From Cytophagales bacterium (GTDB taxonomy: Bacteria; Bacteroidota; Bacteroidia; Cytophagales; 172606-1): a stretch of 43,726 nt of DNA. Made by a program: the position numbers and the translations under genes. This document shows positions 1-8,828 of this stretch, piece by piece (the first letter of the stretch is position 1; every line of letters starts with the position of its first letter). The notes under the pieces were generated by a model. It did not search any database, was not told the origin of the DNA, and worked only from the letters and a program-made list of their open reading frames with translations. Location of the stretch: assembly GCA_030446715.1 (NCBI GenBank), contig JAUJMU010000014.1, positions 1-43,726 of the forward strand. Direction: 5' to 3'.

Positions 1-1335
1 GCTACCCCAGCCGGTACTATCTTAGGGATTGCCTTTAAAGTAGATGGGGTTACTAAAAATGTGTCCGATACCTATACCACTTCCCTGGCTGCCGGTGCAT
101 CGGTTACCCTTACAGCTAATGCAACCGCATCCCATAGCGCTACCTGGACGGCGACTGTCGGCAGCCATACAGTAGAAGCCTTCGTGGATGACATCAACCG
201 CTTCCCCGAAAGTGACGAGACCAATAACAAACTCACCGCTCCGCTGACCGTGCAGTCTTTATCCGTCACCAGCTTCACCTTGCTCAATGCCGATACGGAT
301 CAACCCGTCAGTGGCTTTGATCCCATTCCGGCTAACGCTACCATTGACTACACCAAGCTGGGCACGAGCCGCATCAGCATCCGGGCCAATACTTCCCCGG
401 CTACTGTAGGCAGTGTGAAGTTCGGTTACGATACTAACGCTGCCTACCGAACCGAGAACGAAGCTCCCTACACCATTGCCGGAGATGCCAGTAACGGCAC
501 GGACTACCTGCCCTGGACGCCGGCCCTGGGCAGCCATACCCTGACGGCTACGGCTTATTCGGGTGAAAATGCTACGGGCAGTGCCGGCCCGGCTAACAGC
601 ATCAGCTTTACCGTTACCAATACCGGTACCAACCTGGCCTTGTTCAAGCCCGTTACGTTTTCTTCCCAACAAACCGGTAACGAAGCCAGTAGAGCTGTGG
701 ACAATAATTTGACTACCCGCTGGTCGGCCAGTGGCAGTGGTTATCCCCAAACCCTGCGGGTAGATTTAGGCAAGACTTACAGCCTCAACAGGACTGAACT
801 GGCTCCTTACGAGAACCGGGCTTACCAGTACAAGGTGGAAGTCTCTACCGACGGGACTACCTACACTCAAGTAGTCAATCGGACTACTAACACCACCGGC
901 GGCAGCCTGCTGGCCGATAACTTCTCAGCCGTCACTGCCCGCTACGTCCGGCTCACCGTCACGGGAGCTTACAACTACACCGGCGGCTGGGTCTCCATCA
1001 ATGAGTTCAGGGTATTCGGCAAAGAATTAGTCACCGTCAGTGCCCGGCTAAGTCTGGAACCGCAAAGGGAAACAATGGAAGAAAGGGAAAGCCTGCTCTA
1101 CCCCAACCCGGCCAGGGGGGCAGTAACGGTAAGCTATACGGCCAGTGAAGCCGGGCAGGTAGAGATCCGGCTGCTGGATGCGGGCGGCCGGGGGCGGTTG
1201 ACCAGTGTGCACCAGGCGGTAAAAGGCAGCAACAGTTTCCGGGTAGACGTTAGCGGAGTACCGGCTGGGTTGTACGTAGTGCAATTGCAGGGAGTGAGCC
1301 TGCCGGTAGTGAGAAAACTCGTCATTGCCAAATAG
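1..1335 (+). CDS. C-terminal part of a T9SS-secreted CARDB/F5-8 type C protein (5' partial)
   Basis: The reading frame is open from the first base, so the gene begins outside the window; 444 codons are visible. Residues 1-85 resemble the end of a CARDB adhesion domain, 88-205 an Ig-like beta domain (TLLNADTDQPVSGFDPI), 210-345 an F5/8 type C (discoidin, carbohydrate-binding) domain with TTRWSASG and VSINEFRVFGK, and the last 80 residues a T9SS type A sorting domain (LYPNPARGAVTVSY through VVRKLVIAK). It aligns almost end to end with 35217-36536, the C-terminus of the second glycoside hydrolase of the tandem array. The missing N-terminus is therefore probably a clan GH-A-like hydrolase, which is inference. 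The product should be exported, have its C-terminal signal removed and end up on the cell surface or outside. No frameshift is seen in this part. Confidence 0.88.
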   Translation, partial: ATPAGTILGIAFKVDGVTKNVSDTYTTSLAAGASVTLTANATASHSATWTATVGSHTVEAFVDDINRFPESDETNNKLTAPLTVQSLSVTSFTLLNADTDQPVSGFDPIPANATIDYTKLGTSRISIRANTSPATVGSVKFGYDTNAAYRTENEAPYTIAGDASNGTDYLPWTPALGSHTLTATAYSGENATGSAGPANSISFTVTNTGTNLALFKPVTFSSQQTGNEASRAVDNNLTTRWSASGSGYPQTLRVDLGKTYSLNRTELAPYENRAYQYKVEVSTDGTTYTQVVNRTTNTTGGSLLADNFSAVTARYVRLTVTGAYNYTGGWVSINEFRVFGKELVTVSARLSLEPQRETMEERESLLYPNPARGAVTVSYTASEAGQVEIRLLDAGGRGRLTSVHQAVKGSNSFRVDVSGVPAGLYVVQLQGVSLPVVRKLVIAK

Positions 1336-1373
1336 GCATAGCGGCTGGCTACCGGAATGCCAGCTTGGCTAGT

Positions 1374-1411
1374 AGCAGGTCTGGCGGGTTTTAACACCCG
1401 CCAGACCTGCT
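1374..1411. terminator. Perfect 16-bp hairpin downstream of the T9SS gene
   Basis: The stem arms 1374-1389 and 1396-1411 are perfect reverse complements around a 6-base loop (TTTAAC), 38 bases after the stop codon. There is no strong T-run, so it may be a bidirectional terminator-like hairpin or a dispersed palindrome. A related GC-rich hairpin lies after the homologous gene near 36590. Confidence 0.55.
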
Positions 1412-1549
1412 AAACAGTTTATTCGGGAGGATTCCGCGGTAATCGTGCCCGTCCCGCTGCTTTGGGTTTAAAGGACGCTGTGAATACTTTGCTGCCGGTT
1501 GCCCGCTGATAAAACAGGTAGAACAGTTATATACAAGACCAGGAAATAG

Positions 1550-2905
1550 ATGAATGAAAAAATGTTAATAAGTGTATTGATTTTAATACATAGCCTGCTC
1601 GTGGATGCCCGGGAGAAATCTCCTGCCGGTTGTGTTCCTCTCTTCATGGGTGTGTGGTATGCAGGTGCCCCCCTGCCAGGGATGGCCTTGCCAAATGGAT
1701 CAGTTTATCCAAGCCCATTCATCCGTGATAGCAGAAGGCCGGCTCCTGGTGAAAAATTTATAGGTTTTCCACAATTGCGTCCTCAGTCAGCTATTAAGCA
1801 GGAGATTATACGTACCCTGCGTTCCCAGATATTATCTGAGGCAGCATGGGCGCTGAATGAACTTCCTGTGACAGTAACTTCTTACCAGTGTGCACGAAGC
1901 GCAGGCGGGAAGCACGATTTTTACTCCGAAGGGGACTACTGGTGGGCTGATCCCAATGCCCCCGAAGGTCCCTATGTACAACGGGACGGCCAAACAAATC
2001 CTGACAATTTCGTTGAGCACAGAAGAGCAATGATCCGGTTGAGCAAAATCATTGGGGCACTGGCATCCGCTTACTCTGTCACCAAAGAGGAGAAATATGT
2101 AATTCATGCGGTTAAGCATCTGAAGGCATGGTTTGCGGACACTGCCACCAGGATGAATCCGTCCCTGCTGTATGCGCAAGCCATTAAAGGCAAAGTAACC
2201 GGCAGGGGCATTGGTATAATTGATACAATCCACCTGATAGAAGTAGCACAGGGCATAAGGGTCATGGAAACGTCAAAAGGATTTGATAAAGCAATCCTTG
2301 CTGAAATTAAAGAATGGTTCTCTGATTATCTCAGTTGGCTCACCACCCATCCTTACGGAAGAGACGAAATGAATGCCAAAAATAATCACGGTACATGCTG
2401 GGTGATGCAGGCGGCTGCTTTTGCAAAACTTACCGGGAACAACGCGTTGATTGAGTTTTGTAAAGATCGTTTCAAAAATACCCTGCTTCCCGGGCAGATG
2501 GCCGGTGATGGAAGTTTTCCACTCGAGTTAAACCGGACAAAGCCCTATGGATATTCACTTTTTAATCTTGATGCTATGGCCACTATTTGCCATATGCTCT
2601 CGGATGAAAACGAGAATCTTTGGAACTATGAAACAAGTGATAAGCGCAGTGTAAAGAAGGGAATAGAATTTCTTTATCCATACGTGAAGGATAAAAATCA
2701 ATGGCCGTATCCAAAAGATGTCATGTATTGGAATAATTGGCCAGTAGCTCACCCGTTTCTGGTGTTCGGGGCGTTGGCCTGCCAAAATAAGGAATGGCTT
2801 GCTACCTGGAAACAGCTTGATCATTCATCGGTGGTAGCAGAAGTTAACCGTAATCTTCCAATAAGAAATCCGGTTATATGGTTAAATGAAAGGGAGGGGC
2901 ATTAG
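1550..2905 (+). CDS. Alginate-lyase-family protein (PF05426-like, PL5/PL38-type fold)
   Basis: A 451-residue secreted protein starting at an ATG with a hydrophobic N-terminus (MLISVLILIHSLLVDA). Signature segments are GDYWWADPNAPEGPYVQRDG, TRMNPSLLYAQAIKG, GRGIGIIDT, KNNHGTCW and a late PYGYSLFNLDA stretch. In this superfamily an Asn-His pair and a downstream Tyr form the lyase centre of an alpha/alpha toroid, and both are visible here, so it is probably active. Family members cleave uronate-containing polymers (alginate, glucuronan) by beta-elimination; the actual substrate cannot be read from sequence. A damaged paralogue lies at 4006-5240. The reading frame is intact, unlike that paralogue. 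It is followed by 300 bases of palindrome-rich non-coding DNA. Confidence 0.85.
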   Translation: MNEKMLISVLILIHSLLVDAREKSPAGCVPLFMGVWYAGAPLPGMALPNGSVYPSPFIRDSRRPAPGEKFIGFPQLRPQSAIKQEIIRTLRSQILSEAAWALNELPVTVTSYQCARSAGGKHDFYSEGDYWWADPNAPEGPYVQRDGQTNPDNFVEHRRAMIRLSKIIGALASAYSVTKEEKYVIHAVKHLKAWFADTATRMNPSLLYAQAIKGKVTGRGIGIIDTIHLIEVAQGIRVMETSKGFDKAILAEIKEWFSDYLSWLTTHPYGRDEMNAKNNHGTCWVMQAAAFAKLTGNNALIEFCKDRFKNTLLPGQMAGDGSFPLELNRTKPYGYSLFNLDAMATICHMLSDENENLWNYETSDKRSVKKGIEFLYPYVKDKNQWPYPKDVMYWNNWPVAHPFLVFGALACQNKEWLATWKQLDHSSVVAEVNRNLPIRNPVIWLNEREGH

Positions 2906-3031
2906 TTAACAGGCAACAGGAAGTAGACAACCGGCAATCCTTCCGAAAATAAACAAGCTTACTTTAATAGCATGTTACCTGCCGCTAATCGTCTGGTGTA
3001 CTTCCAATTTAGTTATTGGGGATTCAACCCA

Positions 3032-3063
3032 CGGATTCCATCCCTCCGGAGGGATGGAATCCG
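3032..3063. repeat. Perfect 32-bp palindrome (REP-like)
   Basis: The 32 bases read identically on both strands, with centre CCCTCCGGAGGG. It lies in the 300-base gap between the alginate-lyase-family gene and the sulfatase relic. It could fold as a hairpin or be a REP-type dispersed repeat. Confidence 0.75.
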
Positions 3064-3136
3064 TTTTCAAACTCTATAAATTGAACTGTAAGTGCACTTA
3101 GTACATTGTAAAGTAAATAAATTGATAATTATAGTC

Positions 3137-3213
3137 TGTCATCCCCGGAGGGGATCTTAGCAATGTAAGTCACTGATTGTCTATTACTACGAAGATCCCC
3201 TCCGGGGATGACA
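3137..3213. repeat. 22-bp perfect inverted repeat with 33-base spacer
   Basis: Arms 3137-3158 and 3192-3213 are exact reverse complements and each contains a CCCCGGAGGGG-type core related to the palindrome at 3032-3063. The right arm lies about 30 bases before the point where homology to the sulfatase at 22379 begins, so the repeat sits at the edge of a duplicated fragment. Confidence 0.75.
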
Positions 3214-3245
3214 AACCGGAGAACGGAGTATCAACTTATTTACTT

Positions 3246-3943
3246 TATGCCAGGTTTTCCCTTTACTTCTGCCGAGCAGATTTACTACGCTTCCGTAACG
3301 GCGCTGGACAGCCACCTGGGCCGCTTGTTTGATTATCTGGATTCCACCGGTCTGAGCCGCAATACGCTGATTGTTTTTGCCAGCGACAACGGGCCGGCTT
3401 TTATCGAATCGTTGCATGCGGGACATAGTGGAGCCGGGAGTACGGGTCCTTTCCGGGGCAGGAAAACGAGTATCTACGAAGGCGGCATCCGCCTGCCGCT
3501 GATTGTGAGTATGCCGGGTAGAATACCGCAAGGGACGAGTGAACGATACGACCGTGGTGGCCGCCATTGATTTTCTGCCGACCCTGTCGGCCATCATCGG
3601 GAGCAAAACGACTGCCAGAACGGACGGAGAAGATATGTCAGGCGCCTGGATGGGAGCTGGTATGTCCAGGAAAGAGCCTGTGTTCTGGCGCTGGCGCTGG
3701 CAGATGCCGCCGCAGCTCTATCACCGCAGCCCGGCCCTTGCCATGCGGCAGGGCCACTGGAAGTTGCTGATGAACCCGGACGGCAGCCGCGTGGAACTCT
3801 ACAATCTGTCCGCTGATCCTACCGAACTGGATAACCTGTCAAGGGAATACCCTCAAATAGTGCAGCAGATGCAAAAGGCCTTGCTGGAATGGCATAAAGC
3901 CCCTGCCCCAGGCAAAGTTCCAGGCAAGTGCCGGCCAGAATAA
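3246..3943 (+). pseudogene. Truncated sulfatase relic (C-terminal half only)
   Basis: The translation (FPFTSAEQIYYASVTALD onward) matches the C-terminal half of the sulfatase at 22379-23799 at very high nucleotide identity, and similarity continues to about 3953, just past the stop. Homology begins abruptly near 3246. The N-terminal half, including the formylglycine motif and the first metal-binding Asp residues, is absent, so it cannot encode an active sulfatase. Relative to the longer copy there is a one-base gain near 3535 (GGGACGAGTG against GGGAAAGTG) that splits the frame, and another small indel near the end. It looks like a partial duplication left beside a palindromic repeat. Open frames are 3208-3570 and 3539-3943. 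Confidence 0.88.
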
Positions 3944-4005
3944 TTATAATTGGCCGAAGACAAAATAATTACAACTAAATGAATTAGTGAGTTAAATGAA
4001 AAAGA

Positions 4006-5240
4006 ATGAGGCATTATATATATTTTTTTATCCTTTGGTGTAGCCCGGGCTTATTCGTACTGTTTTCCACGGCTCAGCTGGCCGCTCAGAAAAGGCTGAT
4101 CTTCCGGGTACCATTTACCTGGATGCCAGGTTGCTGCAGTCCAATAAAAACAAGTTGAAAGCAGGCGATCCGGAATTAAAAAGTTCCCTGCAATACCTGG
4201 TAGCTGCCGCCGATAAAGCTTTAACAAAAGGTCCGTACTCGGTAGTAAATAAAGATAAGATTCCGCCTGGCGGCGATAAGCACGATTACATGAGTATAGG
4301 GCCTTACTGGTGGCCTGATCCGGCCAAGCCAGACGGCCTGCCCTATATCCGGCGTGACGGAGAAGTGAACCCGGAGCGCCAGGCCATCAAAGATGTGGAC
4401 TATTTAAAGAATTTAAATGCCGATGTATCCGTGCTGGGCCTGGCTTACTATTTAACCGGTGAAGAGAAATATGCCCGGCACGCGGCGGATTTACTACGGG
4501 TCTGGTTTCTGAATAAAGAAACCCGGATGAACCCCAATTTAAATTACGGGCAGGCTATTCCTGGAAAGACTGAGGGGCGTGGCATTGGCATAATTGATAC
4601 CAAAGGGCTGGTAAATTTAATTGATGGGGTACAATTGTTAAAGGTTCACCCGCCTGGAAACCTGCTGATCACCGCGCCTTGCAGACATGGTTCCGGGCAT
4701 ATACCGATTGGCTGCTAAACAGCCCCCTTGGAAAGAATGAAGCGAAAGAACATATTAATCACGAGGTGTACTACGATTTGCAGGCAGGCACCTATGCCCT
4801 TTTTACCGGCAACAGGGAACTAACTGAAACCCTGCTGCAAAAGCAATCGCTGGCCCGGCTGGAAAGCCAGATAGAAGCAGACGGCAGCCTCCCTTTCGAA
4901 TTAGCCCGTACCAGATCATGGCATTACGCTATTTTTAATCTGAAAGCTTTTTTGGTCTGGCCCTGCTTGGCGAAAAAGCCGGGGTGGATCTTTGGCATTA
5001 CAAAACATCAAAAAACAGCGGCATTAAAGCAGCTTATACCTGGCTGAGTCCCTTTGCTGCGGGTGATAAACCTGGCAGCACAAGTTGCTTGAACCGGTTA
5101 AGCATCAGGAATTTTACCCGTTAGCTCGTCTCGCCGCGGTTAAATACGAAGATTTGAACCAGGAAACCTTGATGAATCACCTGAAGGACAACCAGCTGGA
5201 ACATCACATTGCCCTGCTTGCTAACGGTTTACTGTATTGA
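4006..5240 (+). pseudogene. Alginate-lyase-family gene broken by four single-base frameshifts
   Basis: Joining frames gives a complete protein of about 411 residues: an ATG at 4006 with a clear signal peptide (MRHYIYFFILWCSPG), then LPGTIYLDARLLQ, GPYWWPDPAKPDGLPYIRRDG, TRMNPNLNYGQAIPG, GRGIGIIDT, ADGSLPFELARTRSWHYAIF and a C-terminus ending LANGLLY. It is the paralogue of the gene at 1550. Breaks fall at A-run 4090-4093, A-run 4640-4642, T-run 4949-4954 and CC at about 5071, all where one base more restores the frame. The Asn-His segment reads EHINHEVYY instead of NNHG, so activity may be changed even if the frame is repaired. All breaks at homopolymers makes sequence error plausible. Confidence 0.82.
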
Positions 5241-5363
5241 ATTACAATGAAGGTCACGTTAAAGCGTAAAAGTTAACCACACCATAAATCAATTTATTAA
5301 TGCCTCCGCGCACCCCTGACCAGGAATACCGGGAAGCAAAAGTAATTTAAATCATTGCCATTT

Positions 5364-6902
5364 ATGAAAAACAGGAGAAGAATTAATGTCTGGAGCAAAG
5401 CATGTAATGCAGGAGTCTGTATGCTGGCCCTGATCTTTTTGTCATCAGGAAGGATAGTCCGGAAGCCGCAGCAGGTGAGTTCCAGGTCAGCGGTCAATAT
5501 CCTGCTGATCACGGCTGATGACATGAACTGGAATTCAGTTGGCGCGTTTGGCTGTCCGGTTAAAGATATTACCCCCAACATAGACCGGTTTGCGGCTCAG
5601 GGTTTAAAATTTAATTACGCCCACGTGAACATGGCCGTATGCGCTCCCTGCCGGGGAACCCTGCTGACCGGCAAGTATGGGCACAATAGTAAAATAGAAG
5701 GTTTTTACCGGGTAGATGCAAATAATATTACCTTACCGGATGTTTTTAAGAAATCCGGTTACCTGACGGGTATTATTGGAAAGCATGGACACTCTACACC
5801 GGAAATAGGCATGGCTCCTTACGACTTTGTGGATAAAGTAGTCGCCAGCCGGGACAAAGAACATTACTATACCACTGTTAAGGCGTTTTTAGACCGGGCC
5901 AGGAAAGAACAAAAACCCTTTTACTTTAACGTAAACATTCTGGACCCGCACCGGCCTTTCGCGGGCAGTGAAGAAGAAAAAAAGCGTAACAACGGGGCTA
6001 TTACCCCTCCTTCCAAAACGTACACTGCCGGGGAAATAACCTTGCCCGGCTTTATTGCCGACCTTCCCGATGCCCGCAAAGAAGTAGCCCAGTATTATTC
6101 CTCCGTGAAAAGAGGCGACGATGTTTTTGGGGTGGTTATCCGGGCATTAGAAGAAGCCGGATTAGAGAAGAATACGGTAGTTATGTTTCTGTCGGATCAC
6201 GGAATGTCCTTTCCTTTCGCTAAAACCAATGTGTATTACCACAGTACCCGTACCCCCTGGATTGTGCGCTGGCCGGCAGTGGTACAGCCCGGTACCACCG
6301 AGAACCAGCATTTTATTTCTACTATTGATTTTATGCCTACCGTCCTGGATATTGCGGGTATTCCTGTCCCCAGGGGAGTAGACGGAAGTTCTTTTAAGCC
6401 TTTGCTCCAGGGTAAAAAGCAGCCGAACCGCGACTACGTTTTTACGCAGTTCCACGAAACCAGTGGCAGCAAACGCTACCCGATGCGGTCCGTACAAAAT
6501 AAAAAATACGGCTATATCTTCAACGCCTGGGCGAACGGAAAGACCCCCTTTACCAGTGAAACCATGGGAGGCCTGACCTTCCCGGCCATGCGGAAGGCTG
6601 CTCAGTCAGATGCCGGGCAAGCGAAAAGAACCGGTTTTTTTGAATACCGGACTCAGGAAGAATTCTATGATTACGAAAAAGATCCGGATGCCCTGAACAA
6701 CCTCATCCATAATCCTGCCTATAAAGAAGAACTTAATAACCTGCGAAAAGAGCTTGCCAACTGGATGCAGGCAAACCACGATCCGCTCTTCGAACCTTAC
6801 CGGAGAAGAATGCAGGAACCGCAAGGCATTGAAGCATTTGTATCCCGGGAGCAAGCGGAAGCCGACAGGAGAAAAAAACAAAATGAGAAGGCAGGCGAGT
6901 AA
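5364..6902 (+). CDS. Sulfatase, heparan N-sulfatase (sulfamidase)-like
   Basis: A 512-residue type I (formylglycine) sulfatase. The ATG at 5364 is preferred over the TTG nine bases upstream; the N-terminus is basic then hydrophobic (VCMLALIFLSSG), fitting export. Features are ITADDMNWNSVGAFGC (calcium-binding Asp pair), C93-A-P-C-R97 followed by GTLLTGKYGH (Cys93 to be oxidised to formylglycine), GIIGKHGH and FLSDHGMSF. The TNVYYHSTRTPWIV stretch after the DHG motif resembles N-sulfoglucosamine sulfohydrolases rather than arylsulfatase A types. Such enzymes remove sulfate from sugars; N-sulfate is suggested only by resemblance. The reading frame is intact. The closest neighbours are the broken lyase gene upstream and another sulfatase downstream. 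Confidence 0.93.
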   Translation: MKNRRRINVWSKACNAGVCMLALIFLSSGRIVRKPQQVSSRSAVNILLITADDMNWNSVGAFGCPVKDITPNIDRFAAQGLKFNYAHVNMAVCAPCRGTLLTGKYGHNSKIEGFYRVDANNITLPDVFKKSGYLTGIIGKHGHSTPEIGMAPYDFVDKVVASRDKEHYYTTVKAFLDRARKEQKPFYFNVNILDPHRPFAGSEEEKKRNNGAITPPSKTYTAGEITLPGFIADLPDARKEVAQYYSSVKRGDDVFGVVIRALEEAGLEKNTVVMFLSDHGMSFPFAKTNVYYHSTRTPWIVRWPAVVQPGTTENQHFISTIDFMPTVLDIAGIPVPRGVDGSSFKPLLQGKKQPNRDYVFTQFHETSGSKRYPMRSVQNKKYGYIFNAWANGKTPFTSETMGGLTFPAMRKAAQSDAGQAKRTGFFEYRTQEEFYDYEKDPDALNNLIHNPAYKEELNNLRKELANWMQANHDPLFEPYRRRMQEPQGIEAFVSREQAEADRRKKQNEKAGE

Positions 6903-6957
6903 AAGGTTTTTAAGCAGAGGCATGAAACCGCCCAGGCGTTCGTATGCCTGACCTGAC

Positions 6958-7002
6958 AAAGACATCGCCATTGTGGACGGACCCGTTCCTTTCCCAATAT
7001 AA
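6958..7002 (+). pseudogene. Short relic matching the end of the GH28-like gene
   Basis: The bases translate as KDIAIVDGPVPFPI then a stop, against KNIAIVDGPIPFSI in the GH28-like protein at 39389-40858 (11 of 14 residues identical), and the DNA is also clearly similar. It lies in the spacer after the sulfatase and has no start or upstream domain. It suggests that a second GH28-like gene once stood here. Confidence 0.5.
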
Positions 7003-7100
7003 TAATAAAGAAAAGCAATTACCTGCGATCCGGAACATAGTGCCTGAGCATGTATAATTCCAGTTTGAATTTTATACTAAACAACCTTTCTAATAAAAAA

Positions 7101-8735
7101 ATGATGAATAGTTTAAAAGCAGCAGCAGTTGATTATCAGAAATTAGTAATGGTATGCATTGGCCTCTTGCTGTTTACCTCCTTTTGCGCCTACGCCCAGA
7201 ACGGGGTGGTGCGGCAGCCCAAAGGCTCCTTAAAGCTCCAGAAAACGGGCAAAGACAAGCCCCGTAACATTATTTTTATTCTCACCGATGACCACCGCTA
7301 CGATGCTTTGGGCTTTCTCAAGGCGCAAACCTTTATTCAGACTCCGTCCCTGGATAGAATGGCCAGGGAAGGTGCTTACCTGCCCAATGCTTTTGTGACC
7401 TCGTCACTATGTTCTCCCTCGCGGGCTTCTATTCTAACGGGCCTGTACGCCCATAAGCACCAGGTAGTGGATAACAACAATCCCGTATCCAAAGAGCTTA
7501 TATTTTACGCGCAGTATTTGCAGCAGGCCGGCTATCAGACTGCCCTCATCGGCAAGTGGCACATGGGCGGCGAGTTTGATGACCCCCAGCGTGGCTTTAA
7601 CCATTGGGTATCATTTAAAGGCCAGGGTTCCTATACGCCCACGACGCAGGGCCTGAATGTAGACGGCAAACCCGTTCCCCAGAAAGGCTATATCACCGAT
7701 GAACTGACTGATTACGCGGTGGAGTGGCTCAAAAAACAAAAAAAGAACGAGCCGTTTGCCCTGTACCTGTCGCATAAAGGTGTGCACGGCAACTTTGAGC
7801 CGGCGCCGCGGCACCGGGGTAAGTTCAAAGACCATACGTTCCTGCCGCCGGCGACTATGCTGCCGGGGGTGCACCAGGATGCGCCCATGTGGGTGCAGGA
7901 CCAGCGCAATTCCTGGCATGGGGTAGGTTACCCGTACCACAGCAACCTGGACATCAGCGAATATTACAAGAGCTACGCCGAAGCCTTGCTGGGCGTAGAC
8001 GAATCGGTGGGGCGGGTACTGGATTACCTGCAAGAGGCCGGGCTATCGGAATCCACGCTGGTGATTTACATGGGGGATAACGGCTTCCAGTTCGGCGAGC
8101 ACGGCCTGATTGACAAGCGAACGGCTTACGAAGCTTCCATGCGGGTACCGATGCTGGCTTATAGCCCCGGGCTGATTAAACCGGGCACGGTGGTAAAAGA
8201 GGTAGTGGCCAATATAGATATCGCCCCGACGGTGCTGGAGGCGGCCGGTTTAAAAGCTCCTGATTATATGGATGGGAAGAGTTTTTTGCCGTTGCTCAAA
8301 GGCCGGCAAACCGATTGGCGTACCGCCCTGCTCTATGAATACTACTGGGAGCGGAATTTCCCGCAGACCCCAACCCTGTATGCGCTGCGGGGTGACCGCT
8401 ACAAGTACATTCACGTGCATGGGCTTTGGGATATAGATGAACTGTATGATTTGCAGGAAGACCCCCAGGAAACGGTTAACCTGATCCACAGCCCGGAGCA
8501 CCGGCAAATAGTAAAAGAGATGAATAAACAACTGTTTGCCGAGCTCAAAAGCACGCAGGGGATGTACATGCCGCTTTACGAGCATGGGGGCGGGCAGAAT
8601 AACCTGCGCTACGAATATGGTACGCCGGCGGCTGATTTTCCCTCTTACCTGAAGCGCGATAAAACGGTTTCCAGTCCTGATGAAAGAAAGACGCCGGCCA
8701 AAGCGGGAGCTAAAAATTTAGAAAAAGAAAGATAA
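7101..8735 (+). CDS. Sulfatase (type I, CSPSR active site)
   Basis: A 544-residue formylglycine sulfatase. The ATG at 7101 gives a good signal peptide (LVMVCIGLLLFTSFCAYAQ) and is preferred over the ATG at 7050. Motifs are FILTDDHRYDALGF, C104-S-P-S-R108 followed by ASILTGLYAHKH, LIGKWHMGG, and a second metal site YMGDNGFQFGEHG. The layout (short C-terminal subdomain, KYIHVHGLWDIDELYDL near the end) resembles broad iduronate-2-sulfatase/GlcNAc-6-sulfatase-like bacterial enzymes; substrate position cannot be assigned. The export signal indicates a periplasmic site. The frame is intact. It is followed after 93 bases by the cytochrome/propeller lipoprotein. Confidence 0.95.
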   Translation: MMNSLKAAAVDYQKLVMVCIGLLLFTSFCAYAQNGVVRQPKGSLKLQKTGKDKPRNIIFILTDDHRYDALGFLKAQTFIQTPSLDRMAREGAYLPNAFVTSSLCSPSRASILTGLYAHKHQVVDNNNPVSKELIFYAQYLQQAGYQTALIGKWHMGGEFDDPQRGFNHWVSFKGQGSYTPTTQGLNVDGKPVPQKGYITDELTDYAVEWLKKQKKNEPFALYLSHKGVHGNFEPAPRHRGKFKDHTFLPPATMLPGVHQDAPMWVQDQRNSWHGVGYPYHSNLDISEYYKSYAEALLGVDESVGRVLDYLQEAGLSESTLVIYMGDNGFQFGEHGLIDKRTAYEASMRVPMLAYSPGLIKPGTVVKEVVANIDIAPTVLEAAGLKAPDYMDGKSFLPLLKGRQTDWRTALLYEYYWERNFPQTPTLYALRGDRYKYIHVHGLWDIDELYDLQEDPQETVNLIHSPEHRQIVKEMNKQLFAELKSTQGMYMPLYEHGGGQNNLRYEYGTPAADFPSYLKRDKTVSSPDERKTPAKAGAKNLEKER

Positions 8736-8828
8736 CAACAACAGCAATAGGGGAGTTCAGGCAGGTGGCTTGCAGCGATGGGCCACCAATGAGTTTTGCC
8801 AATTACAATTTTAAAATTACGTACGTAT

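Noticed and set aside
5364-6902. Calling the sulfatases specific for heparan or another named glycan
   Set aside because: Resemblance to sulfamidase is limited to motif context; the locus lacks recognised glycosaminoglycan-specific partners.
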